Source: Paraescarpia echinospica
Taxonomy: Eukaryota; Annelida; Polychaeta; Sabellida; Siboglinidae
Reading direction: 5' to 3'
DNA length: 64,000 nt
Assembly (NCBI GenBank): GCA_020002185.1
Contig: CM034542.1
Coordinates: 55,504,626-55,568,625, forward strand
Shown here: positions 8,343 to 18,522 of the stretch, one piece after another
Numbering within the stretch: the stretch's first letter is position 1
Layout of the letters: every line of letters begins with the position of its first letter
Translations under genes and position numbers: made by a program
Notes under the pieces: generated by a model
Told to the model about the DNA's origin: nothing
Databases searched by the model: none
Seen by the model: only the letters and a program-made list of their open reading frames with translations

Positions 8343-8612
8343 ATTTCCCATGTTATGAGATAGGGAATTTTTACCATGTTAAAGCATAGGGAATTTTCAC
8401 TGTTATGAGATAGGGAATTTTCCCCATGTTAAAGCATAGGGAATTTTCCCCATGTTAAGAGATAGGGATTTTTTACCATGTTAAAGCATAGGGAATTTTC
8501 ACTATGTTATGAGATAGGGAATTTTCCCCATGTTAAAGCATAGGGAATTTTCCCCGTGTTAAAGGATAGGGAATTTTCCCATGTTAAAGCATAGGGAATT
8601 TTTCAAACTGCT
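8343..8612 (+). repeat. Left-arm array of kappaB-like units
   Basis: About ten copies of a 27-28 bp unit ATAGGGAATTTTCCCCATG plus TTAAAGC. GGGAATTTTCC resembles Rel/NF-kappaB sites (GGR-N-Y-YCC). Alternate units end TTAAAGC or TTATGAG, so the higher-order unit is about 55 bp. Mirror array at 22505-22775. Confidence 0.75.
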
Positions 8613-9463
8613 ACGCACAGTAATTTTGTACCCGAGGTTGACTTGGTTAATCAGATAGCGCTTTGGATAGCCATTGTTTTGAGCTTTCGTGCTTGAATAT
8701 AAGCCCATCATTTGGTGGTATGGGCAGTGACACACTATAGCGAGAGAAAAATGCCCCTGCTAACCGGTATAAACTGTTATGAACTCGTAATGAATGCTCT
8801 GTGACTGTGTGTTGAAAAAACATCCGTGTATCTGTCCCGTGTTAAGGCATAGGGAAATATACGAACTTATCTGTTAAAACATTCAAACTACCAGCTATCT
8901 GTGTAATATTTTGGTCAAACTGTTTGTCATTTGCACTTACCAACGGTCACAGTTGAAAGTCCGCATACAAACCGGATCCAAACTGGTGTCAAACTGTTTT
9001 GAACTGATATATCCTATCCGAGTCTCATCCGTATTTCATCTGTGCCTAGAGACCACCAATACTGTTTCAGCATTTTATCATGCTGGTGTTCTTAACCTAT
9101 ACGTGTGTACGTATGTACGTATGTACGTAGGTACATAATCGCGTTCAACATCATTATTAAATAAATAAACGCGCTATGTGCGACGCGCAATGTCGACTCG
9201 ATCACCTTGATACCAAAGATCATATATCAATACAAGACGGCGCAGTGCTCGCTATCTACATTGTTCGAGGAAAGTGAAGCGTCATGTTACAACAGTACAG
9301 GTACATAATAACCTCCCAGATAAGATGTACCAGTATTTATATAGTTTACCGTATTAAGGATCAAGTGTACAAATGGCCATTAGAACGTTTTTGTCTTTTT
9401 TCGTACTATAGTATTTAAATTCGTGCTTCTTCGGTAAAACCTTCCTGGCACAACTAACCTGGC
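8613..9463. other. Single-copy part of the left arm
   Basis: No gene recognised. Holds a short TACG microsatellite (about 9106-9135) and a further isolated copy of the kappaB-like unit near 8850. The mirror is 21657-22504. Confidence 0.6.
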
Positions 9464-11150
9464 ATGAGTAACCGAAAACGAACTCATATATTCAACAGTT
9501 ATGTTAACCACTTATGCCTATGTGTAGTTCAGTACAGATATGTTAACCACTTAAGTCTGTGTAGTTCAGTTAATGTACTCAGACCATCTAGTGGTGCAAA
9601 CGAAACACTATGCTTTGACCAACATGTGTCACGAAAACGAAACACTATGCTTTGACCAACACGTGTCACGAATTGAACTTAGATCAACTAGATACATCAC
9701 ACGAGACTATGACACGTCACACGAGAGTACCGACGAGACAAGAGACGAGACTATGACCGAGATACGTCACGAGACTACGGATGGCACATCACACGAGACA
9801 ATGGATGACACATCACACGAGAGTACCGACGAGACACGAGTTGTACAAACGAAACACTATGCTTTGATCAACACGTTTCACGAATTGAACTTAGACCAAC
9901 TAGTGGGGCAAACGAAACACTATGCTTTGACCAACACGTGTCACGAATCGAACTCAGATCAACTAGTTGGACAAACGAAACAATATGTTAACCACTTATG
10001 TATCTGTGTAGTTCAGTACAGATACGTTAACAAGTTATGTCTGTGTAGTTCTGTAGAGATGATAGCCACTTATGTCTGTGTAGTTCAGTTAATGTAATCA
10101 GACCAACTAGTGGTGCAAACGAAACACTATGCTTTGCCCAACATGTGTCACGAAAACGAAACACTATGCTTTGACCAACACGTGTCACGAATTGAACTTA
10201 GATCAACTAGGCACATCACACGAGACTATGACCGATATATGGCACGAGTCTTCGGATGACACGTCACACGAGAGTACCGACGAGACAAGAGACGAAACTA
10301 TGACCGAGATATGTCACGAGACTACGGATGACACATCACACGAGACTATGGCCGAGATATATCACGAGACTTTGGATGACACGTCACACGAGAGTACCGG
10401 TGAGACAAGAGACGAGACTATGTCCGAGATATGTCACGAGACTATGACCGAGATATGTCACGAGACTATGGCAGAGATATGTCACGAGACTATGACCGAG
10501 ACTACGGATGACACATCACACGAGAGTACGGACGAGACAAGAGATATGCTACGAGACTACGGATGACACATCACACGAGACTACGGATGTCACATCACAC
10601 GAGAGTACGGACGAGACAAGAGATATGCTACGAGACTACGGATGACACATCACACGAGACTACGGATGACACGTCACACGAGAGTACCGACGAGACAAGA
10701 GACGAGACTATGACCGAGATACGGCACGAGACTACGGATGACACGTCACACAAGAGTACCGACGAGAAAAGAGACGAGACTATGACCGAGATATGTCACG
10801 AGACTACGGATGACACATCACATGAGAGTACCGACGAGACTAGTTGGACAAACGAAACACTAAGCTTTGACCAACACGTGTCACGAAAACGAAACACTAT
10901 GCTTTGACCAACACGTGTCACGAATTGAACTTAGATCAACTAGACACATCACACGAGACTATGACCGAGATATGGCACGAGACTTCGGATGACACGTCAC
11001 ACGAGAGTACCGACGAGACAAGAGACGAGACTATGACCGAGATATGTCACGAGACTACGGATGACACACCACACGAGACTTCGGATGACACGTCACACGA
11101 GAGTACCGACGAGACTATGGACGAGATACACCACAATAGACGGGTTATCG
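9464..11150 (+). repeat. Left-arm CACGAGAC-rich repeats with short open frames
   Basis: Blocks of repeats of two kinds alternate: an E-box-bearing unit (CGAAACACTATGCTTTGACC then AACACGTGTCACGAA) and a CACGAGAC-based unit of 24 bp or multiples. The second kind keeps reading frames open (174, 145, 114 and 83 codons at 9573, 10129, 10563 and 10904) and would encode acidic peptides such as DDTSHESTDETRDETM. Frames differ from block to block and nothing resembles a known domain. The same frames occur in the other arm only because the DNA is mirrored. I treat it as repeat DNA, not as a gene. Confidence 0.75.
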
Positions 11151-11560
11151 CGTGAGATTTGCTTCAGAAGCAAAGCAAAGCAAAGCAAATAGCCGGGTTA
11201 TCGTGTGAGATTTGCTTCAGAAGCAAAGCAAAGCAAAGCAAATAGCCGGGTTATCGTGTGAGAGTTGCTTCAGAAGCAAAGCAAATAGACGGGTTATCGC
11301 GTGAGATTTGCTTCAGAAGCAAAGCAAAGCAAAGCAAATAGCCGGGTTATCGTGTGAGATTTGCTTCAGAAGCAAAGCAAAGCAAAGCAAATAGACGGGT
11401 TATCGCGTGAGATTTGCTTCAGAAGCAAAGCAAAGCAAAGCAAATAGCCGGGTTATCGTGTGAGATTTGCTTCAGAAGCAAAGCAAAGCAAAGCAAATAG
11501 ACGGGTTATCGCGTGAGATTTGCTTCTGAAGCAAAGCAAATAGATGGGTTATCAAAGCAA
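11150..11560 (+). repeat. Left-arm 59-bp repeats with TTGCTTCAGAAGCAA palindrome
   Basis: About seven units made of CCGGGTTATCGTGTGAGAT, the small palindrome TTGCTTCAGAAGCAA and a run of AAGC tetramers. Mirrors at 15180-15620 and 19550-19980. Confidence 0.85.
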
Positions 11561-11640
11561 AGCAAAAACGCTGTCGATGATGTCGTTTTCGATACTCTCC
11601 TTTTCGACGACTTCATTTTCGTTAGCAGGTTGTACTTTGT

Positions 11641-12412
11641 TTTTCTCTTCACTGGGAATTTTTTCGATTCGGAACTTTTTAGTGTCGGTAGTACTCGGAA
11701 CTTTTTAGTGTCGGTAGTACTCGGAACTTTTTAGTGTCGTTAGTACTCGGAACTTTTTAGTGTCGGTAGTACTCGGAACTTTTTAGTGTCGGTTAGTACT
11801 CGGAACTTTTTAGTGTCGGTAGTACTCGGAACTTTTTAGTGTCGTTAGTACTCGGAACTTTTTAGTGTCGGTAGTACTCGGAACTTTTTAGTGTCGGTAG
11901 TACTCGGAACTTTTTAGTGTCGGTAGTACTCGGAACTTTTAGTGTCGGTAGTACTCGGAACTTTTTAGTGTCGGTAGTACTCGGAACTTTTTAGTGTCGG
12001 TAGTACTCGGAACTTTTTAGTGTCGGTAGTACTCGGAACTTTTTAGTGTCGGTAGTACTCGGAACTTTTTAGTGTCGGTAGTACTCGGAACTTTTTAGTG
12101 TCGGTAGTACTCGGAACTTTTTAGTGTCGGTAGTACTCGGAACTTTTTAGTGTCGATAGTACTCGGAACTTTTTAGTGTCGGTAGTACTCGGAACTTTTT
12201 AGTGTCGGTAGTACTCGGAACTTTTTAGTGTCGGTAGTACTCGGAACTTTTTAGTGTCGATAGTACTCGGAACTTTTTAGTGTCGATAGTACTCGGAACT
12301 TTTTAGTGTCGGTAGTACTCGGAACTTTTTAGTGTCGGTAGTACTCGGAACTTTTTAGTATCGGTAGTACTCGGAACTTTTTAGTGTCGGTAGGACTCGG
12401 AACTTTTTAACA
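11641..12412 (+). repeat. Left-arm 26-bp satellite array
   Basis: About 29 head-to-tail copies of a 26-bp unit, GGTAGTACTCGGAACTTTTT then AGTGTC, with rare single-base variants. There are no unique spacers. Mirror arrays hold about 33 (14226-15086) and 25 copies (18795-19455), so copy number varies. Confidence 0.95.
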
Positions 12413-12599
12413 CACGACCATAGCAAGCGAATTTGAAAACTGCTACGATCGAAAACGACTATGTCAATAACATGTAAGGACAACCACCTGACAGGACTTC
12501 ATTCAATGAGGTGCCAAACATCACATACCTTCATGTCAAGAGACGATCATCTGTTCGGATTCACGTCCAACGAGGCGACCATAGGACTCGTATGAGGTA

Positions 12600-12830
12600 T
12601 CGCTTCTTTTAATGGAAAACATATGTATATGAAGCAGCCGTCTTTTCAACGTAACAATTCCATATTTTCAAATAGTGCGAGCGACCAGATACGATACGAC
12701 CTTCTCGAGAGTCGAAAAAGGAAAGACCAGAATCGTCGGAAGCACGGTATATACACTAGTTTTCGGCGTGATCTCATTTGCATAATCAATCAGACCGAAC
12801 GTACATCACGTGACTTCCCTTAACACAAAA
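12600..12830 (-). promoter_or_regulatory. Octamer plus TATA promoter-like region facing outward (left arm)
   Basis: On the minus strand, CACGTG (near 12810), ATGCAAAT (12783-12776) and a TATATA box (12753-12748) follow one another with about 22 bp between octamer and TATA. The arrangement would start transcription towards the 26-bp array. The mirrored copy at 13803-14030 faces right. The intervening 200 bp is identical in both arms. No open frame of note follows. Confidence 0.5.
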
Positions 12831-12840
12831 ACTGTGCACG

Positions 12841-13090
12841 TTCATGAGACAGGCGACATCTGATGGCCCCAACGGATAGCAGTGTAACTACTCAGAATAA
12901 CGCCAACTACCGGCCATGATAGATATCTATTCGTTGACACACTTCCGAGAATACCGGAAGCGTAGAGGCCGCCATGACAGTCAAGTAACTTCCGGTGCGA
13001 CGTCACTTCCGACGTGTCGTCCCTAGTAGAGGCCGCCATGACAGGCAAGTAACTTCCGGTACGACGTCACTTCCGGTGTAGCGCCCATAG
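12841..13090. promoter_or_regulatory. Tandem ETS-CRE and YY1-like modules (left arm)
   Basis: Two modules contain ACTTCCGG, GACGTCACTTCCG and GGCCGCCATGACA. On the opposite strand these read CCGGAAGTGACGTC (a known ETS:CRE composite form) and ATGGCGGC (YY1 core). Clusters of these sites are characteristic of CpG-island promoters. The mirror is at 13543-13792. Confidence 0.55.
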
Positions 13091-13129
13091 CTGATAATCG
13101 GAGTACTACGTTACATGGTGGCGCCATCT

Positions 13130-13504
13130 AGCGGTTAAAAATATATAATTAGGTTAGCTAGAGAAAAAAAAGTTGGGGTTAACCTCGCGAAGGACAAAAA
13201 CAGAAAATTTTCAGAAAATTTATACAACAACCACTTTAGTGGTTGTTAAAATTTTCGCGAGGTTAACCCCAACTTTTTTTTGGCGCCATCTAGCGGTTAA
13301 AAATATATAATTAGGTTAGCTAGAGAAAAAAAAGTAGGGGTTAACCTCGCGAAAATTTAATGTTTTTGTCCCTCTGGGACAAAAACAGAAAATTTTCTGA
13401 AAATTTATACAACAACCACTTTAGTGGTTGTTGTTAAAATTTTCGCGAGGTTAACCCCAACTTTTTTTTCTCTAGCTAACCTAATTATATATTTTTAACC
13501 GCTA
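13130..13504. repeat. Palindrome centre: two nested hairpin units
   Basis: Two related units (13171-13275 and 13333-13470) each have arms TTGGGGTTAACCTCGCGA and its inverse, enclosing a smaller hairpin AACAACCAC-TTTA-GTGGTTGTT. Each is preceded by GGCGCCATCTAGCGG (CTCF-like) and TTAAAAATATATAATTAGG. The second also holds TTTTTGTCCCTCTGGGACAAAAA. The whole could extrude as nested cruciforms. Confidence 0.8.
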
Positions 13505-13542
13505 GATGGCGCCACCATGTAACGTAGTACTCCGATTATCAG

Positions 13543-13792
13543 CTAGGGGCGCTACACCGGAAGTGACGTCGTACCGGAAGTTACTTGCCTGTCATGGCGG
13601 CCTCTACTAGGGACGACACGTCGGAAGTGACGTCGCACCGGAAGTTACTTGACTGTCATGGCGGCCTCTACGCTTCCGGTATTCCCGGAAGTGTGTCAAC
13701 GAATAGATATCTATCATGGCCGGTAGTTGGCGTTATTCTGAGTAGTTACACTGCTATCCGTTGGGGCCATCAGATGTCGCCTGTCTCATGAA
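13543..13792. promoter_or_regulatory. Tandem ETS-CRE and YY1-like modules (right arm)
   Basis: Inverse of 12841-13090: CCGGAAGTGACGTC twice (with one CC to TC variant) and GTCATGGCGGCCTCTA twice. Confidence 0.55.
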
Positions 13793-13802
13793 CGTGCACA
13801 GT

Positions 13803-14030
13803 TTTTGTGTTAAGGGAAGTCACGTGATGTACGTTCGGTCTGATTGATTATGCAAATGAGATCACGCCGAAAACTAGTGTATATACCATGCTTCCGACGA
13901 TTCTGGTCTTTCCTTTTTCGACTCTCGAGAAGGTCGTATCGTATCTGGTCGCTCGCACTATTTGAAAATATGGAATTGTTACGTTGAAAAGACGGCTGCT
14001 TCATATACATATGTTTTCCATTAAAAGAAG
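13803..14030 (+). promoter_or_regulatory. Octamer plus TATA promoter-like region facing outward (right arm)
   Basis: Inverse of 12600-12830: CACGTG, ATGCAAAT at 13850-13857, TATATA about 23 bp later. 14031-14225 is unique spacer without a gene. Confidence 0.5.
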
Positions 14031-14225
14031 CGATACCTCATACGAGTCCTACGGTCGCCTCGTTGGACGTGAATCCGACCAAATGATCATCTCTTGACAT
14101 GAAGGTATGTGATGTTTGGCACCTCATTGAATGAAGTCCTGTCAGGTGGTTGTCCTTACATGTTATTGACATAGTCGTTTTCGATCGTAGCAGTTTTCAA
14201 ATTCGCTTGCTATGGTCGTGTGTTC

Positions 14226-15086
14226 CGAGTCCTACCGACACTAAAAAGTTCCGAGTACTACCGATACTAAAAAGTTCCGAGTACTACCGACACTAAAAAG
14301 TTCCGAGTACTATCGACACTAAAAAGTTCCGAGTACTACCGACACTAAAAAGTTCCGAGTACTACCGACACTAAAAAGTTCCGAGTACTATCGACACTAA
14401 AAAGTTCCGAGTACTACCGACACTAAAAAGTTCCGAGTACTACTGACACTAAAAAGTTCCGAGTACTAACCACACTAAAAAGTTCCGAGTACTACCGACA
14501 CTAAAAAGTTCCGAGTACTACCGACACTAAAAAGTTCCGAGTACTACCGATACTAAAAAGTTCCGAGTACTACCGACACTAAAAAGTTCCGAGTACTACC
14601 GACACTAAAAAGTTCCGAGTACTACCGACACTAAAAAGTTCCGAGTACTACCGACACTAAAAAGTTCCGAGTACTAACGACACTAAAAAGTTCCGAGTAC
14701 TACCGACACTAAAAAGTTCCGAGTACTACTGACACTAAAAAGTTCCGAGTACTACCGACACTAAAAAGTTCCGAGTACTACCGACACTAAAAAGTTCCGA
14801 GTACTACCGACACTAAAAAGTTCCGAGTACTACCGACACTAAAAAGTTCCGAGTACTAACGACACTAAAAAGTTCCGAGTACTAACGACACTAAAAAGTT
14901 CCGAGTACTACCGACACTAAAAAGTTCCGAGTACTACCGACACTAAAAAGTTCCGAGTACTACCGACACTAAAAAGTTCCGAGTACTACCGACACTAAAA
15001 AGTTCCGAGTACTAACGACACTAAAAAGTTCCGAGTACTACCGACACTAAAAAGTTCCGAGTACTACCGACACTAAAAAGTTCCGA
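14226..15086 (-). repeat. Right-arm 26-bp satellite array
   Basis: About 33 copies of the same 26-bp unit as 11641-12412, in inverse orientation. Confidence 0.95.
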
Positions 15087-15179
15087 ATCGAAAAAATTCC
15101 CAGTGAAGAGAAAAACAAAGTACAACCTGCTAACGAAAATGAAGTCGTCGAAAAGGAGAGTATCAAAAACGACATCATC

Positions 15180-15620
15180 GACAGCGTTTTTGCTTTGCTT
15201 TGATAACCCATCTATTTGCTTTGCTTCAGAAGCAAATCTCACGCGATAACCCGTCTATTTGCTTTGCTTTGCTTTGCTTCTGAAGCAAATCTCACACGAT
15301 AACCCGGCTATTTGCTTTGCTTTGCTTTGCTTCTGAAGCAAATCTCACGCGATAACCCGTCTATTTGCTTTGCTTTGCTTTGCTTCTGAAGCAAATCTCA
15401 CGCGATAACCCGTCTATTTGCTTTGCTTTGCTTTGCTTCTGAAGCAAATCTCACGCGATAACCCATCTATTTGCTTTGCTTTGCTTCTGAAGCAAATCTC
15501 ACGCGATAACCCGTCTATTGTGGTGGAATTCCATCTTTGTGGTGGAATCTCACGCGATAACCCGTCTATTTGCTTTGCTTTGCTTTGCTTCTGAAGCAAA
15601 TCTCACGCGATAACCCGTCT
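15180..15620 (-). repeat. Right-arm GAAGCAA/TTGCTTC repeats
   Basis: Inverse of 11150-11560. Contains a private insertion near 15519-15548 (TTGTGGTGGAATTCCATC) absent from the other copies. Confidence 0.85.
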
Positions 15621-17306
15621 ATTGTGGTGTATCTCGTCCATAGTCTCGTCTCTTGTCTCGTCGGTACTCTCGTGTGACGTGTCATCCGAAGTCTCGTGTG
15701 GTGTGTCATCCGTAGTCTCGTGACATATCTCGGTCATAGTCTCGTCTCTTGTCTCGTCGGTACTCTCGTGTGACGTGTCATCCGAAGTCTCATGCCATAT
15801 CTCGGTCATAGTCTCGTGTGATGTGTCTAGTTGATCTAAGTTCAATTCGTGATACGTGTTGGTCAAAGCATAGTGTTTCGTTTTCGTGACACGTGTTGGT
15901 CAAAGCTTAGTGTTTCGTTTGTCCAACTAGTCTCGTCGGTACTCTCGTGTGATGTGTCATCCGTAGTCTCGTGACATATCTCGGTCATAGTCTCGTCTCT
16001 TTTCTCGTCGGTACTCTTGTGTGACGTGTCATCCGTAGTCTCGTGCCGTATCTCGGTCATAGTCTCGTCTCTTGTCTCGTCGGTACTCTCGTGTGACGTG
16101 TCATCCGTAGTCTCGTGTGATGTGTCATCCGTAGTCTCGTAGCATATCTCTTGTCTCGTCCGTACTCTCGTGTGATGTGACATCCGTAGTCTCGTGTGAT
16201 GTGTCATCCGTAGTCTCGTAGCATATCTCTTGTCTCATCCGTACTCTCGTGTGATGTGTCATCCGTAGTCTCGGTCATAGTCTCGTGACATATATCTGCC
16301 ATAGTCTCGTGACATATCTCGGTCATAGTCTCGTGACATATCTCGGACATAGTCTCGTCTCTTGTCTCACCGGTACTCTCGTGTGACGTGTCATCCAAAG
16401 TCTCGTGATATATCTCGGCCATAGTCTCGTGTGATGTGTCATCCGTAGTCTCGTGACATATCTCGGTCATAGTTTCGTCTCTTGTCTCGTCGGTACTCTC
16501 GTGTGACGTGTCATCCGAAGACTCGTGCCATATATCGGTCATAGTCTCGTGTGATGTGCCTAGTTGATCTAAGTTCAATTCGTGACACGTGTTGGTCAAA
16601 GCATAGTGTTTCGTTTTCGTGACACATGTTGGGCAAAGCATAGTGTTTCGTTTGCACCACTAGTTGGTCTGATTACATTAACTGAACTACACAGACATAA
16701 GTGGCTATCATCTCTACAGAACTACACAGACATAACTTGTTAACGTATCTGTACTGAACTACACAGATACATAAGTGGTTAACATATTGTTTCGTTTGTC
16801 CAACTAGTTGATCTGAGTTCGATTCGTGACACGTGTTGGTCAAAGCATAGTGTTTCGTTTGCCCCACTAGTTGGTCTAAGTTCAATTCGTGAAACGTGTT
16901 GATCAAAGCATAGTGTTTCGTTTGTACAACTCGTGTCTCGTCGGTACTCTCGTGTGATGTGTCATCCATTGTCTCGTGTGATGTGCCATCCGTAGTCTCG
17001 TGACGTATCTCGGTCATAGTCTCGTCTCTTGTCTCGTCGGTACTCTCGTGTGACGTGTCATAGTCTCGTGTGATGTATCTAGTTGATCTAAGTTCAATTC
17101 GTGACACGTGTTGGTCAAAGCATAGTGTTTCGTTTTCGTGACACATGTTGGTCAAAGCATAGTGTTTCGTTTGCACCACTAGATGGTCTGAGTACATTAA
17201 CTGAACTACACAGACTTAAGTGGTTAACATATCTGTACTGAACTACACATAGGCATAAGTGGTTAACATAACTGTTGAATATATGAGTTCGTTTTCGGTT
17301 ACTCAT
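15621..17306 (-). repeat. Right-arm CACGAGAC-rich repeats
   Basis: Inverse of 9464-11150, with the same open frames on the minus strand and a few substitutions, plus one extra 12-bp subunit near 15650. Confidence 0.8.
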
Positions 17307-17522
17307 GCCAGGTTAGTTGTGCCAGGAAGGTTTTACCGAAGAAGCACGAATTTAAATACTATAGTACGAAAAAAGACAAAAACGTTCTAATGGCCATTTG
17401 TACACTTGATCCTTAATACGGTAAACTATATAAATACTGGTACATCTTATCTGGGAGGTTATTATGTACCTGTACTGTTGTAACATGACGCTTCACTTTC
17501 CTCGAACAATGTAGATAGCGAG
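17307..17522. other. Single-copy part of the right arm, broken by the gap
   Basis: Inverse of about 9248-9463; stops at the N run. Confidence 0.8.
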
Positions 17523-18522
17523 NNNNNNNNNNNNNNNNNNNNNNNNNNNNNNNNNNNNNNNNNNNNNNNNNNNNNNNNNNNNNNNNNNNNNNNNNNNNNN
17601 NNNNNNNNNNNNNNNNNNNNNNNNNNNNNNNNNNNNNNNNNNNNNNNNNNNNNNNNNNNNNNNNNNNNNNNNNNNNNNNNNNNNNNNNNNNNNNNNNNNN
17701 NNNNNNNNNNNNNNNNNNNNNNNNNNNNNNNNNNNNNNNNNNNNNNNNNNNNNNNNNNNNNNNNNNNNNNNNNNNNNNNNNNNNNNNNNNNNNNNNNNNN
17801 NNNNNNNNNNNNNNNNNNNNNNNNNNNNNNNNNNNNNNNNNNNNNNNNNNNNNNNNNNNNNNNNNNNNNNNNNNNNNNNNNNNNNNNNNNNNNNNNNNNN
17901 NNNNNNNNNNNNNNNNNNNNNNNNNNNNNNNNNNNNNNNNNNNNNNNNNNNNNNNNNNNNNNNNNNNNNNNNNNNNNNNNNNNNNNNNNNNNNNNNNNNN
18001 NNNNNNNNNNNNNNNNNNNNNNNNNNNNNNNNNNNNNNNNNNNNNNNNNNNNNNNNNNNNNNNNNNNNNNNNNNNNNNNNNNNNNNNNNNNNNNNNNNNN
18101 NNNNNNNNNNNNNNNNNNNNNNNNNNNNNNNNNNNNNNNNNNNNNNNNNNNNNNNNNNNNNNNNNNNNNNNNNNNNNNNNNNNNNNNNNNNNNNNNNNNN
18201 NNNNNNNNNNNNNNNNNNNNNNNNNNNNNNNNNNNNNNNNNNNNNNNNNNNNNNNNNNNNNNNNNNNNNNNNNNNNNNNNNNNNNNNNNNNNNNNNNNNN
18301 NNNNNNNNNNNNNNNNNNNNNNNNNNNNNNNNNNNNNNNNNNNNNNNNNNNNNNNNNNNNNNNNNNNNNNNNNNNNNNNNNNNNNNNNNNNNNNNNNNNN
18401 NNNNNNNNNNNNNNNNNNNNNNNNNNNNNNNNNNNNNNNNNNNNNNNNNNNNNNNNNNNNNNNNNNNNNNNNNNNNNNNNNNNNNNNNNNNNNNNNNNNN
18501 NNNNNNNNNNNNNNNNNNNNNN
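17523..18522. other. Assembly gap of 1000 Ns
   Basis: Exactly 1000 Ns, the usual placeholder for a gap of unknown size. Any open frame through it is meaningless. Confidence 0.99.

Noticed and set aside
9573..11155. Four successive ORFs (174, 145, 114, 83 codons) as an operon-like gene set
   Set aside because: Frames shift between repeat blocks, some have no true ATG, and conservation in the other arm is explained by mirroring of DNA.
11641..12412. CRISPR-like regular repeat array
   Set aside because: Units are contiguous with no unique spacers, and the genome is an intron-bearing animal genome.
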